From contig DATMXP010000040.1 in the NCBI GenBank assembly GCA_035561515.1, positions 1 to 64,000 on the forward strand: 64,000 bases of DNA, given 5' to 3'. The notes below the pieces were generated by a model. It ran no database searches, had not been told where the DNA came from, and saw nothing but the letters and a program-made list of their open reading frames with translations. Of the stretch, positions 17,164 through 27,000 are shown one piece after another. The first letter of the stretch is position 1, and each line of letters starts with the position of its first letter. A program made the position numbers and the translations under genes. The stretch is from Terriglobales bacterium. Its GTDB lineage: Bacteria > Acidobacteriota > Terriglobia > Terriglobales > Acidobacteriaceae.

Positions 17164-18189
17164 CTATCCCCCGATGTGTACCATCGTCCTCGACGCCGGC
17201 ACAAAGTCTGGCTCTCCGATATGATGTCGCGCTTCCTTTTGCATCACAACTCCGCGGATGTATTCCGAGAGTTGCTCGTCATCATCTCCCCGCCGCATGC
17301 GCTGATACAGATCGTGCTCGATCACTGAAAACAAACACGTCCGGATCTTGCCATCGCTCGTCAGTCTCACCCGACTGCAATGCCCGCAAAACGGCAAGGA
17401 CACTGGCGCTACAATGCCTATCTCTCCCAGGCCATCGGCAAAACGATAGCGTCTCGCCGTCTCACTGCGACCGCGCTCGATCTCTACCAAAGGCACGAAC
17501 TTCTCCGCCATCGCCCGTACAATCTCATCCAGCGTGACCACCACCTCCGGCGACCACACTCTGTCCTCTTCGAGCGGCATGAACTCGATGAACCGGACGA
17601 CGACTCCCTCTTCCCGCGCGAACTTGCCGAACTCAACGATCTGGTCTTCATTGAAGCCGCGCAGCAACACGCAATTCACCTTCACCGGTTCAAGGCCGAT
17701 GCGCTTGGCTTCGCGGATACCTGCCACCACGTTTTCGTAACCTCGTTCCACTCGCGTGATGCGCGCGAATTTCGCCGGGTCGACCGCATCCATACTGACC
17801 GTCACCCGCCGCAGTCCCGCATCTTTCAGCGGCTTCGCCATTTCCGCCAGCAGATGCCCATTCGTGGTAATGGCAATGTCGAGTTCCCTGCCGTCAATCG
17901 TTCTCAACCGGCTGAGTTCTCGCACAAATTCAATGATCCCGTTCCGTAACAACGGTTCGCCGCCAGTCAGTCGGATCTTCTCGATCCCCTGACGGACGAA
18001 CAGTCGCGCCATGCGCAGGTACTCCGAAAACGGCAGCTCCGGAAATTGCGCTCCATCATTCCCAGTCCGGCAATACACACACCGGTAATTGCACCTGTCT
18101 GTAATGGCGATGCGCAGATCGGTGATCAGGCGCCCGTACTTGTCGATGAGGCGGGACGTTTCCACGCGCGGGATTTCAACAATGCTCAT
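17164..18189 (-). CDS. moaA: GTP 3',8-cyclase MoaA
   Basis: 341 residues from ATG 18189; an in-frame GTG at 18225 would add 12. It is a radical SAM enzyme for the first step of molybdenum cofactor synthesis, turning GTP into 3',8-cyclo-GTP. The N-terminal cluster motif is CNYRCVYC. The C-terminal second cluster is FCGHCSRVRLTSDGKIRTC. The chain ends in the conserved Gly-Gly tail (VHIGG) needed for activity. Other moa genes are not in the window. A Moco riboswitch-like leader precedes it, so expression is probably repressed when cofactor is plentiful. Confidence 0.95.
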   Translation of the reverse strand: MSIVEIPRVETSRLIDKYGRLITDLRIAITDRCNYRCVYCRTGNDGAQFPELPFSEYLRMARLFVRQGIEKIRLTGGEPLLRNGIIEFVRELSRLRTIDGRELDIAITTNGHLLAEMAKPLKDAGLRRVTVSMDAVDPAKFARITRVERGYENVVAGIREAKRIGLEPVKVNCVLLRGFNEDQIVEFGKFAREEGVVVRFIEFMPLEEDRVWSPEVVVTLDEIVRAMAEKFVPLVEIERGRSETARRYRFADGLGEIGIVAPVSLPFCGHCSRVRLTSDGKIRTCLFSVIEHDLYQRMRRGDDDEQLSEYIRGVVMQKEARHHIGEPDFVPASRTMVHIGG

Positions 18190-18256
18190 ACCAGTATGTC
18201 GAACGAAACTGCGCGGAAAAGACACGAGGCGCGGTCGCTACAAAGAAAACCGACGC

Positions 18257-18346
18257 GAAAGGCCAGCGTTTCCTTTCCAAACGGGAGGCGGGAAGGTTTC
18301 CCTTCGCACCCTCGGCCGGATCTCCGGCACCGTCACTGCGCCCATG
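18257..18346 (-). ncRNA. Moco (molybdenum cofactor) riboswitch in the moaA leader
   Basis: Read on the minus strand, the leader contains GCAGTGACGG, a hairpin GCCGG-AGAT-CCGGC, a purine-rich GAGGGTGCGAAGG, a GAAA-capped stem, and GCCTCCCGTTTGGAAAGG ending in CGCTGG. These blocks, in this order and spacing, match the enterobacterial moaA leader, including the near-invariant CCTCCCGT...GGAAAGG core. Established knowledge: this motif senses Moco and controls moaA. Boundaries are approximate. About 67 bases lie between it and ATG 18189. Confidence 0.8.
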
Positions 18347-18530
18347 GCGTTGCTTTAGGCCGCAGCGATCGGAAACTCTTCAATACTGTAGTGGATTCCG
18401 CCGGAAAGTAAAAGTTTCCCCTTTCGTCCCAGAATCGCGAGATGCTGCCGTAAGTTGGCGTGTCCGAAGTACCCAATTAGTCGCTATCGTCACAAAATCC
18501 GGTGCACTATTCTGTTGTGACAAGGACGCC

Positions 18531-19643
18531 ATGGGTCTTTCTTCCCTTATCTTCAGCCATGATGACCGCACTGTTCGGATTCTGAAGCTGTTATTGTCCG
18601 AGTTCGACATTCAATCCGAACATGTAACGGATTTCGCGCAGGCCCAGAAGCGGCTGTGGAGCCGCAAGTACGACGCGTTCTTCAGCGAGTGTGCAGAACC
18701 AGAAGGGGCATCTCTCCTGAAATCGGTTCGGAAATCGAAGCACAACCAGCGTTCCATCGTGTTTGCGCTCAGCGACACCGCCGTCAAAGTGAGTGTCGCT
18801 TTCGATCTTGGCGCCCACTTCGTGCTGCAACGACCGATTGCCGTCGAAAAGGTAAAGCGCACGCTCAAGGCGGCGCATGGCCTCATGATGCGCGAGCAGC
18901 GCTCGCAGTTCCGTCACCCCGCTTTCGCTGAGGTGATCCTCAAGCTCGATACTGGCACGGTGCGGCAGGCCACCCTGCGCGACCTGACCCAGGGTGGAGC
19001 CATGATCGAATCCACGGCGCGGCTCAAACGCGGACAAAACGTCCAGGTCAAGTTCACACTGCCCGATACAACCACCTCCGTGGAAGCAAAGTGTTCAGTA
19101 ACCTGGTATCACCCGACCGGCCGCACCGGACTTCGTTTCGACTTGATGACGGATTCCATGAAGACCGCGTTGCTTGAGTGGGTCGTCGCGCGTTCGATCG
19201 TGCCTGATGAACCGCCTGCGCCACCGCCGCCACCACCTGCTCCGGCTCCAGAAGCAGCACCGGTTCCAGACAACGATAACCCCACGGATCTCGAGGTAGA
19301 AGTCGTCGAACCGGTGGAAGACAACCGTTTACGCGCTACGCTACGCGGTCAGCTTCTCGCGCCTGTAAAGGTTCTGGCGTTCGCGAATTCGCGTCCCATC
19401 ACCGTCAGCGGAAAGTGCTGCAACCTGAGTGAATACGGTCTTGCCGCCGACCTCGACGACGATATTGAAAGTGATCGTAACGTGCTGTTGTCGGTGGGGC
19501 TGCCGGAAACGTCGGACAGCATCGTGGTTCATGCCGAATTGCGCTACAACGAGGGCCGTCGTTACGGCTTCGAGTTCGTCGCACTCTCGGACACCGCACG
19601 CGAGGTTCTGCGCTCCTGCGTTCTCGATCTGCCTGTCGAATAA
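18531..19643 (+). CDS. Degenerate receiver plus two PilZ domains
   Basis: 370 residues, ATG 18531 with AGGA upstream. Residues about 1-120 form a response-regulator-like fold (LSSLIFSHDDRTVRILKLLL) but lack a convincing phospho-acceptor Asp. The first PilZ domain (about 125-225) keeps RSQFR and DLTQGG. A proline-rich linker follows (PPAPPPPPPAPAPE). The second PilZ-like domain (about 275-370) keeps NLSEYG but no RxxxR. Only the first PilZ looks able to bind c-di-GMP. It is cytoplasmic and monocistronic, divergent from moaA. Confidence 0.82.
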   Translation: MGLSSLIFSHDDRTVRILKLLLSEFDIQSEHVTDFAQAQKRLWSRKYDAFFSECAEPEGASLLKSVRKSKHNQRSIVFALSDTAVKVSVAFDLGAHFVLQRPIAVEKVKRTLKAAHGLMMREQRSQFRHPAFAEVILKLDTGTVRQATLRDLTQGGAMIESTARLKRGQNVQVKFTLPDTTTSVEAKCSVTWYHPTGRTGLRFDLMTDSMKTALLEWVVARSIVPDEPPAPPPPPPAPAPEAAPVPDNDNPTDLEVEVVEPVEDNRLRATLRGQLLAPVKVLAFANSRPITVSGKCCNLSEYGLAADLDDDIESDRNVLLSVGLPETSDSIVVHAELRYNEGRRYGFEFVALSDTAREVLRSCVLDLPVE

Positions 19644-19650
19644 GGAAACG

Positions 19651-21132
19651 CTACTGCTTCCGGCCAGGACTGGCGCCCTGCTGCCGCTGCCTCATCATTT
19701 GCTGCTGCTGTTGAATGGCCCGTTGCTGCGCTGCGCGGATTTGGAAGGCCCGCAAGAATTCTCCTTGCGCCTCCTGCTCTTTTCCCGACGCCAGTAATGC
19801 ATTTCCCAGCCACAGATGGATTTCAGCGTCATTGGGACGTAACTGCACCGCCTTTTGCAAGGCCTGTATTCCTTCAGGATTCTTCTTCAGGTTCAGCAGT
19901 GAGATGCCCATCGCAAACCACGCGTCCACGAGGTACGGGTTTTTCGAGACCGCCGTTTGGAACATCTTCACAGCGTCTTCGTGACGGTCACTCTGCCGAT
20001 ACGCGACTCCGCTGTTGTACCAGAAATAACCGTTGTCCTTGGTCAGTTCGGCTGCTCGCTTGAAGGAAGCCGCTGCGTCTTCCCATCGTTGCTGCTTCAT
20101 TTGGACTTCCGCCAGCTTCGCCCAAACCTGGCCGTTCTTCGGCCCAACCTGAAGCGCAGATTTCAACTCCGATTCAGCGCCTTCGAACTGCGACTTGCGT
20201 ATCAGCAGGTCCGCCATCAACATCCGCGGAAAAATCTCTTTCGGCGCCTTCTCGATCACAGGTCTCAACACGGCGATAGCTTCATCATTTTTGTTTGCCG
20301 TCATCAAGACGCGCGCTCTTTCAGCACCGACAACATACCCGTTGTGCTGCAGCGTGATGAAGCCAAATAGAGCCAGCACCAGCACCATTGCCGAATAGAC
20401 CTTCTGCCGTGCCAGATGTTCCTTCGGCCCCGGACCGAGGTGATGTCCCAGCGCATAACCCAGTGCCGCACCCGCAATGAGGCCGCCGACATGCGCCGCG
20501 TTATCGACACCGGTTTTCCAGAATCCGTACGCCAGATCGAGGGCCGCCCAGAACAGCAAGGTCAGCAGTACCGGACGCACCGCCTTCTTCGGCAGTGGCA
20601 ACTTTCCGGCGATCAGCGTTGCAATCAACGCTCCCGCCAATCCGAAGAGCGCTCCCGAGGCTCCGGCGCTTACGCCAATCGGATTCCAGAATGTCGAAGC
20701 GAGGCTACCCGCAATTCCCGACGCCAGGTAGACGAACAGGAAACTCTTGCGCCGGTAAAGTGCTTCCGCCAACCGGCCCAGCACCAGCAACGCCCACATA
20801 TTTGTGATCAGGTGAACGATGCCGAGATGCAGAAATACGTTCGTCAGCAGACGCCACGGCTGGGTGCCTAGCGTCAGTGGGCCGAAATTCGCGCCCCAGT
20901 GGACCACCTGGTCGGCATTGGGCGTCCATACAGGCACACCTCGCAGCACCATCAGGGCGAAGACCCCGATATTGATCCCCAGTAGTATGTTGGTGATTAC
21001 GAACCGTTGTTGTGGTTCCTGCTCAGCCGATTGTTCCGCGTGAACGGCAAAATCCCGCTGCCGGCAGCTTTCGCAAATCGACTCCGTTGTGGTGGAAGTC
21101 AGTTCACGGCCACACTGTGAACATTGGGGCAA
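19651..21132 (-). CDS. Rhomboid intramembrane protease with zinc-ribbon N-terminus and TPR tail
   Basis: 493 residues from TTG 21132. Order: a small zinc ribbon (CSQC at 4-7, CESC at 20-23), a six-helix rhomboid domain (about 45-235) with catalytic Ser159 in GASG and His214 in NAAHVGG plus the HLGIVHLITNMWAL loop, a further helix near 245, then TPR repeats (about 275-460) and a Gln-rich tail. Both dyad residues are present, so it should cleave membrane proteins within the bilayer. The TPR part may recruit substrates. Confidence 0.9.
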   Translation of the reverse strand: MPQCSQCGRELTSTTTESICESCRQRDFAVHAEQSAEQEPQQRFVITNILLGINIGVFALMVLRGVPVWTPNADQVVHWGANFGPLTLGTQPWRLLTNVFLHLGIVHLITNMWALLVLGRLAEALYRRKSFLFVYLASGIAGSLASTFWNPIGVSAGASGALFGLAGALIATLIAGKLPLPKKAVRPVLLTLLFWAALDLAYGFWKTGVDNAAHVGGLIAGAALGYALGHHLGPGPKEHLARQKVYSAMVLVLALFGFITLQHNGYVVGAERARVLMTANKNDEAIAVLRPVIEKAPKEIFPRMLMADLLIRKSQFEGAESELKSALQVGPKNGQVWAKLAEVQMKQQRWEDAAASFKRAAELTKDNGYFWYNSGVAYRQSDRHEDAVKMFQTAVSKNPYLVDAWFAMGISLLNLKKNPEGIQALQKAVQLRPNDAEIHLWLGNALLASGKEQEAQGEFLRAFQIRAAQQRAIQQQQQMMRQRQQGASPGRKQ

Positions 21133-21178
21133 TCAGTTCGAATCCTTGTAGGAAGTCTCTTTTCGGATGCTAGCACAC

Positions 21179-22063
21179 CTAGTCTTCCGCATGACTACTG
21201 CGAACCGTCAGGACCGGACAGGGCGCATTACTAACGACATCGTACGCAGTGGCCCATAGCAGGCGCCGAACGAATGCCTCCGGTTGCCGCACTCCCAGCA
21301 CGATCAGTTGCACCTGCAACTCTGTAGCTGCAGCCACGATCTTCTCCGACGCTGTTCCGAACTGAACCATCGTCTTCGGCGGCGTATCCAGTTTTACGCC
21401 CGCAGGAACGACTGACTGAAGCTTTGCCATCGCGCTCTGCATGTACTCCTGGTTGCTGGCCTCTTCTTCCGGACCAACGTGCAGCAGAATGATCTCCGCC
21501 CTTTGGACTTCAGCGAAACGAACGGCCAACTCACCGGCCTGGAGCGAATGTTTGCTGAACCCTGTGCAAAACAGGATCCGCGCCGGACCTTCGGGACGAG
21601 ACACCTCCAGCGACATACGCGGTCCCACCGTCAGCACCGGACACCGCGCATTGCGAAAGATTGATTCCGCGGTCGAACCCAGGAACAGCTTGCCAATACG
21701 GCTTCGGCCGCGCGTGCCGACAGCCAGCAGATCCGCCTTGCGCTCCTCTACCAATCGCTCCAGCACCGAAACGATACTTCCTTTTTCAACGAGTAGCTTC
21801 GCCTCAATCCCATCCAGCCGTCCCGAGATGAAATGCTCGGTCATCCGCCGGTGCCCTTCACGCCATGCGTCATCGATCGCTCTTTGTTCTGTCTCATCAG
21901 TAAAGAACGTGTCGCTGACCACATGCAGCAGAAGTACCTTCGCGTGATTGCGTCGCGCGATTCCGAGCGAGTACGCGACCGCGGCATCGGATGCGGGTGA
22001 AAAATCAGTGGCGATGACGATGCTTGTTATGACCGAAGGAGCAGCAGGATCGTTGGTTGGCAT
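21179..22063 (-). CDS. Tandem universal stress protein
   Basis: About 294 residues from ATG 22063; earlier in-frame starts at 22093 and 22117 are possible. There are two UspA domains. The first has the ATP-binding signature GTRGRSRIGKLFLGSTAES and ends in CPVLTV. The second starts ILFCTGFSKHS, has a degenerate version of that loop (GVRQPEAFVRRLLWATA) and ends in CPVLTVRSS. Only the first half is likely to bind nucleotide. Such proteins aid survival under energy or oxygen stress. It is upstream of and divergent from the NADH dehydrogenase. Confidence 0.9.
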   Translation of the reverse strand: MPTNDPAAPSVITSIVIATDFSPASDAAVAYSLGIARRNHAKVLLLHVVSDTFFTDETEQRAIDDAWREGHRRMTEHFISGRLDGIEAKLLVEKGSIVSVLERLVEERKADLLAVGTRGRSRIGKLFLGSTAESIFRNARCPVLTVGPRMSLEVSRPEGPARILFCTGFSKHSLQAGELAVRFAEVQRAEIILLHVGPEEEASNQEYMQSAMAKLQSVVPAGVKLDTPPKTMVQFGTASEKIVAAATELQVQLIVLGVRQPEAFVRRLLWATAYDVVSNAPCPVLTVRSSHAED

Positions 22064-22192
22064 AGAGGGCCGATTTGGACGGCTTACGAACATAACACCG
22101 CATCTGGATGTCCTCAAGGGCGGGGGTCACAAATAACGAACCGTCGGGTTACTCCATCTCATCCTAAAGGTGAGAGTGAGGGGGCTATTTGG

Positions 22193-23536
22193 ATGGCAAG
22201 CAGGATTCCTGAGGTCGTCATCATCGGAGGCGGTTTTGGCGGATTGAACGCGGCTGTAAAGCTCGCGAAACTTCCTGTCAACATCACTGTCATCGACCGC
22301 AAGAACCACCATACCTTTCAGCCACTTCTGTACCAGGTCGCAACGGCCGGACTGTCTCCCGGCGAGATTGCTGCTCCCATCCGTGGAATTCTGAAAAATT
22401 GCAAGCGCCTTCGCGTTCTTCTGGGCGAAGTCGTCGGTTTTGATCTCGAGGCGAAACAGGTGCACATCCGCGATGGCGCGCCTGTCACGTACGACTACCT
22501 CGTCGTCGCCACCGGCGCAACGCACTCTTACTTCGCACATCCGGAGTGGGCGGAACTCGCGCCCGGCCTGAAAAGCATTGAAGATGCCACCGAAATCCGT
22601 CGTCGCGTGCTGCTCGCCTTTGAACTCGCGGAACGCAAGGCGGCCATGACCGGACACGCCGAGCCTGTACACTTCGTCATCGTTGGTGGCGGACCCACTG
22701 GTGTTGAACTCGCCGGAACACTTGCTGAGATTGCGCGTAACACCATCGCGTCCGACTTCGACTGGATCAATCCTCGCGACACTCGCATCCTTCTCATCGA
22801 AGGCAACAACCGCATCCTGCCGCATTACCCAGAAGACCTGTCGGCCAGTGCCGAGAAACAATTGCGACATCTCGGCGTCGAAGTTATGGCCGGAGCCGTT
22901 GTCAGCGACATCCAACCGGGTCACGTAAATGTCGGCGACAAGATTTTTCCTTCGACTGTCACGCTGTGGGCCGCGGGCGTGGCCGCGTCTCCATTGGGAA
23001 AAGCTCTCGGCGTACCGCTCGATAAACCAGGCCGCGTCATCGTCAATCAGGACCTTAGCGTCCCCGAACATCCGGAAGTATTCGTGATTGGTGATCTCGC
23101 GAACTTCACGCCCGAAGGCGAGAAATTCCCCTTGCCGGGACTCGCTCCGGTTGCCATGCAGCAGGGCCGACATGTGGCGCGCAATATCGGCCGCGATCTC
23201 GACAACAAGCCGCGCGAGAATTTCCGCTACCACGACAAGGGCACTATGGCGACCATCGGGCGCGGTGCCGCCGTGGCCGATCTCGGCCGCCTGCATTTCT
23301 CCGGCTTTATCGCCTGGCTGATGTGGCTGTTCGTCCACCTCATGTATTTGGTGGGATTCCGGAATCGATTACTGGTGCTGATCGAATGGGGATGGGCTTA
23401 CTTCACCTATCAACGTTCAGCCCGACTGATAACTGGCTCCACACGGCTGCCGGGATGGGCAGAGCAGCAGAAAAAAGCAGCAGCAGATTTACCCAGTGTG
23501 GAAGAGCAGCATCAGCAGGAGACGGCCGCAGACTAG
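22193..23536 (+). CDS. ndh: Type II NADH:quinone oxidoreductase
   Basis: 447 residues. Two dinucleotide-binding motifs are visible: FAD site VVIIGGGFGGLNAAVKL near the start and NADH site FVIVGGGPTGVELAG near 165. The second FAD segment is EVFVIGDLAN, followed by the quinone-side motif APVAMQQGRHVARNI. A C-terminal amphipathic/hydrophobic stretch (GFIAWLMWLFVHLMYLVGF) anchors it to the inner membrane. It oxidises NADH without pumping protons and fits functionally with the transhydrogenase operon in the window. Confidence 0.93.
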   Translation: MASRIPEVVIIGGGFGGLNAAVKLAKLPVNITVIDRKNHHTFQPLLYQVATAGLSPGEIAAPIRGILKNCKRLRVLLGEVVGFDLEAKQVHIRDGAPVTYDYLVVATGATHSYFAHPEWAELAPGLKSIEDATEIRRRVLLAFELAERKAAMTGHAEPVHFVIVGGGPTGVELAGTLAEIARNTIASDFDWINPRDTRILLIEGNNRILPHYPEDLSASAEKQLRHLGVEVMAGAVVSDIQPGHVNVGDKIFPSTVTLWAAGVAASPLGKALGVPLDKPGRVIVNQDLSVPEHPEVFVIGDLANFTPEGEKFPLPGLAPVAMQQGRHVARNIGRDLDNKPRENFRYHDKGTMATIGRGAAVADLGRLHFSGFIAWLMWLFVHLMYLVGFRNRLLVLIEWGWAYFTYQRSARLITGSTRLPGWAEQQKKAAADLPSVEEQHQQETAAD

Positions 23537-23895
23537 CCGTGGTGCTGCGTCCCGGACTTTTGTCCCAGCAAGTACGACAGCGTTAATCCGCCAAGTACCA
23601 TCCACCCGAGGGTGGACCGGGCAGCTTTGTCGGCGACCTCCACGCTTCCCAATGGTTGATATAAAAAGACAGCGAAGATCAGCGCCGAGACAATCGATCC
23701 CAGTACGCCCGCCGAAATTCCACATCGCATCGCCACCAGGATCACCAGGACGAGGAATGCTATCGGCAGCATCGGCAACATCGCCTTCGTGTGTTGAACA
23801 CGGAAGAAGAGGCAAAGCATCACTGCGCCCCAGGCACAGATCACAATGCCGATCAGCGTAGTCAGGTTCGACCGCAGAGAACGATAGGCTTTCAT
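23533..23895 (-). CDS. Small four-helix membrane protein, DUF4118-like
   Basis: 120 residues with four transmembrane helices (about 12-30, 38-56, 58-80 and 92-108) and the MRCGISAGVLGSIVSALIFAVFLYQP stretch similar to the four-helix KdpD/DUF4118 sensor module. It has no kinase part. Its stop overlaps the end of the convergent ndh gene by four bases. It may be a free-standing membrane module; function unknown. Confidence 0.6.
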   Translation of the reverse strand: MKAYRSLRSNLTTLIGIVICAWGAVMLCLFFRVQHTKAMLPMLPIAFLVLVILVAMRCGISAGVLGSIVSALIFAVFLYQPLGSVEVADKAARSTLGWMVLGGLTLSYLLGQKSGTQHHG

Positions 23896-23973
23896 CGCGT
23901 TTAAGTTTAGATGCGAAATCCGGAGCTAAGGTGCAACTCTGATGTTACAAAACGGAAATCTTCCGCAAAAAAA

Positions 23974-23995
23974 CCGGACACCTTTCGGTGTCCGG
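23974..23995 (-). terminator. Intrinsic terminator of the TonB-dependent receptor
   Basis: Perfect 9-bp stem CCGGACACC/GGTGTCCGG with a TTTC loop, followed on the minus strand by seven T residues. It lies 25 bases past the receptor stop. Confidence 0.92.
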
Positions 23996-24019
23996 CACTT
24001 AGCTAAATCAGATTACAGG

Positions 24020-27000
24020 TTAGAAGTTGATGCGGATCAACGCCTGTGCACGGCGGGCGGTAGTTCCGTCCGGCGTGATCTGGGTCGTCGAAATCGCGCC
24101 AAACGATGGACGCGGTGCCAGCACATACAGGCCAGCGTTCGGTCCCGTAGTCGGGCGTGAAACCGCGTACATCGCCGTGTCGCGGCCGCTCGTGATCAGC
24201 GTGTTGAACACGTTGAACGCTTCGAAGCCCATCATTACGTTCACGCGCTCGGTGATCGGGAAGGTCTTCGTGATACGAGCATCCGTGCGGTACACGGGGC
24301 CGATGTTCAGCGAGTCAGCCGAAACAAACGGTACACGGCTGCTGCCACCAAGTCCGTTGATGCTGAACGTGGTCAGCAGTCCCGGCGTGCTGCCGCTGAT
24401 GGTTGGAACCTGCGGCTGCGACGAAGCAAACAGCGTCACACCCGAAAGCTGCCAGCCATTCACCAGGTACTTGGCAACTGCGCTGTCGCCCGACATGAAC
24501 TTCGGGGCGAAAACGTAGTTGAAGACCAGGTTGTGACGGCGGTCCAGCGTGCTCGACGCCTTATCCGCGCGGTAGTCCCGGTTGTAGAACGAAGACGGCG
24601 TAGTGCTTCCGAAAGTCGGAGCAAAACCCACGCCCCAGTCGATGGTGTGACCCCAGGTGTAGGACACATCACCCTGGAACCAGTTCCAGCGACGGAACTT
24701 CACGTTCGTCAGCATGGCGTTGTAGTAGCTGTTGGCAGAGGACTCCAACTCGCTCACGCGGCCGGTGTACTGCGAGCCGTTAAAGGTATAAACCGGGTTG
24801 AATGAGGTGTAGACAGGGATCGTGTAGGTACTTGCAACTGCGCTGGAGGTGCTGCTGTTGCTCAGGATCTGATAAGTCCTGCTCGTCGTCGGCGCCAGCA
24901 CGTTGGTGTCGTAGCTGACCGGAAGGTGCAGCGAACGGCTCCAAACGTAAGACATCGAAATGCTGACGTTCTTTACAAGTTCGTGCTCCAACGCGATGTT
25001 TGCCTGCTGCGAATACGATGGACGGTAGTCGTCACCAGCCCACAAAATTCCGGGGCTCAGGTTCCGGGCGCAGCTTCCACTCGGTTGCCAAGTCTCCGGG
25101 TTTGCTGTCGGGAACGATGGCAAGCACGCCAGTGTCGTCGGATTGATGCTCGTACCGGAGTACGAGTACGAGTACTGGTACGCGCCGTTCGTCACGAACA
25201 GGTTCTGGATTGTGGACGTGATGTACCGGTTGTTGAACAAGCCGTAACCGCCGCGGAGTGCCGTCTTCTCATCCAGCGCGTAGGCAAAGCCTAAACGCGG
25301 TGCGAAGTTCGTGTTGCTGTTCTCGGGAATTCTGCAAGTCTTCGGGAACCTCGGATTGCAGGTTTCCGGTTGCGGAATACCCGTGTGCTCAACGCGGATA
25401 CCAGGGCTCAACGTCAACTTCGGAGTAATGCGCCAGTCATCCTGGGCATAGAACGACGTTTCCCACATCCCGAAGTCAATCACCCGGTTTCCGGTCGTCT
25501 GCGAGTATGCCGAGTATGCCTGGTTACCGACCGTCGTTCCGCCGTTGATGTCCAGCGCCAGGTGGGTCAATGAGTTGTAAGTGTACGAAGGAAACTGCCC
25601 ATAGAGCGCGTCAACGTAATCCGTCAGGTGCGAGATATCAACACCAAACTTAAGCGTGTGCTTGTTGACCGTCCACGAGTAGTTGTCCGCAAACTGCACC
25701 CGGAGTTCGCTGGGGTTCAGGCGCGGATAGTTCGTTGCGTAGCCCAGGTTCGAAACACCGTTCACCGTCAATGCAGCCGGCGAGGGTCCCGCAGAACCGA
25801 ACGTCGGCAACAGGCTCGCCGATGCCGGGTCATACTGCCGATCCTTGAAAATTCCGAACCGGAATTCATTGATTGAGTTCGGAGTCACAATGCGAGTCCA
25901 ACTCGCGCGCCCGGTGCGATCGAAGACGTTCGTGTCGGCGTTGTTGCCGATTCCGTTTCCGTTCGTCAGTGAAAGCTGGGTCTGAATGCCGTTCGGGGAA
26001 CGGAAGTCCAGGTAATTGCCACTGAAGCTGATGGAATCCTTGTCTGTCGGGTGCCAGTCAACCTTGGCGAACAACATGTTGTTGTCCATGGTGCGCGGAA
26101 CCAACTGCGGAACCACGCGGCTCGTGGCGTAAGACGTCGCCGCATCACACTGCGCCTGAGTGGGACCTGGCACTGACACGCCACTCGGCAACGTCACCGT
26201 TCCACCTGGGACGCACCGCTGTGCAGTCTTGACATTTCCTGCGCCGTCAAAAACGTTGTTCCCGGAGCCTGCACCGATGTTCGAAGAAACCAGCGGAGCA
26301 TTGCGGCGGAACAATTCGCCGTTGAAGAAGAAGAACAGCTTGTCCTTCACGATGGGGCCGCCGACGCTCAGGCCGGCCTGGTGACGCCATTCCGGAGGGT
26401 TAATTCCGTTTGGATACAGACCGGTCGAACTGGTCTTGGTCGTGTAGTCCGTCGCGTGCAGCGTGCGGTTGCGGTAGAACTCGTACGCACTGCCATGGAA
26501 GCTATTGCTTCCCGAGCGGGTCACGGTATTCACTACGCCACCCGCGGCCTTGCCGAATTCCGCCGCATAGTTCGCGCTGACTACCTGGAATTCCTGTACC
26601 GCGTCCTGCGAAATGTTATAGGTGCGCGTACGGCCGGCGTTCTCGCCGTAGTACGCGTTCGTCGTGTCGATACCGTCGGTAAGGAATGTATTTCCGCCGG
26701 GGTTTCCGCGGAATGAGAGCAGACCGAAGTTGCCGTCGTTTGAAACACCGGGCGTCAATGCCACAAATGCGTCAACGCGGCGGCCGTTAATGGGAAGCTC
26801 GAGAATTTGGCGGCTGCCCACAACCGTCGATACGCTCGATTTCGCCGTATCAACCACTGGAGCTTCGCCGGTAACCGATATCTCGGTTCCCGCGCTGCCA
26901 ATCTTCAACGTCGGCATCAGGTTTATGTTCTGTCCGACTTGCAGGGTCACGTCCTTCGCAACGTAATCCGCGAATCCCTGCTTGCTGATCTTGATGGTGT

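Noticed and set aside
22127-23338. 403-residue minus-strand frame over ndh
   Set aside because: Shadow of the NADH dehydrogenase gene, which has clear FAD and NAD motifs on the other strand.
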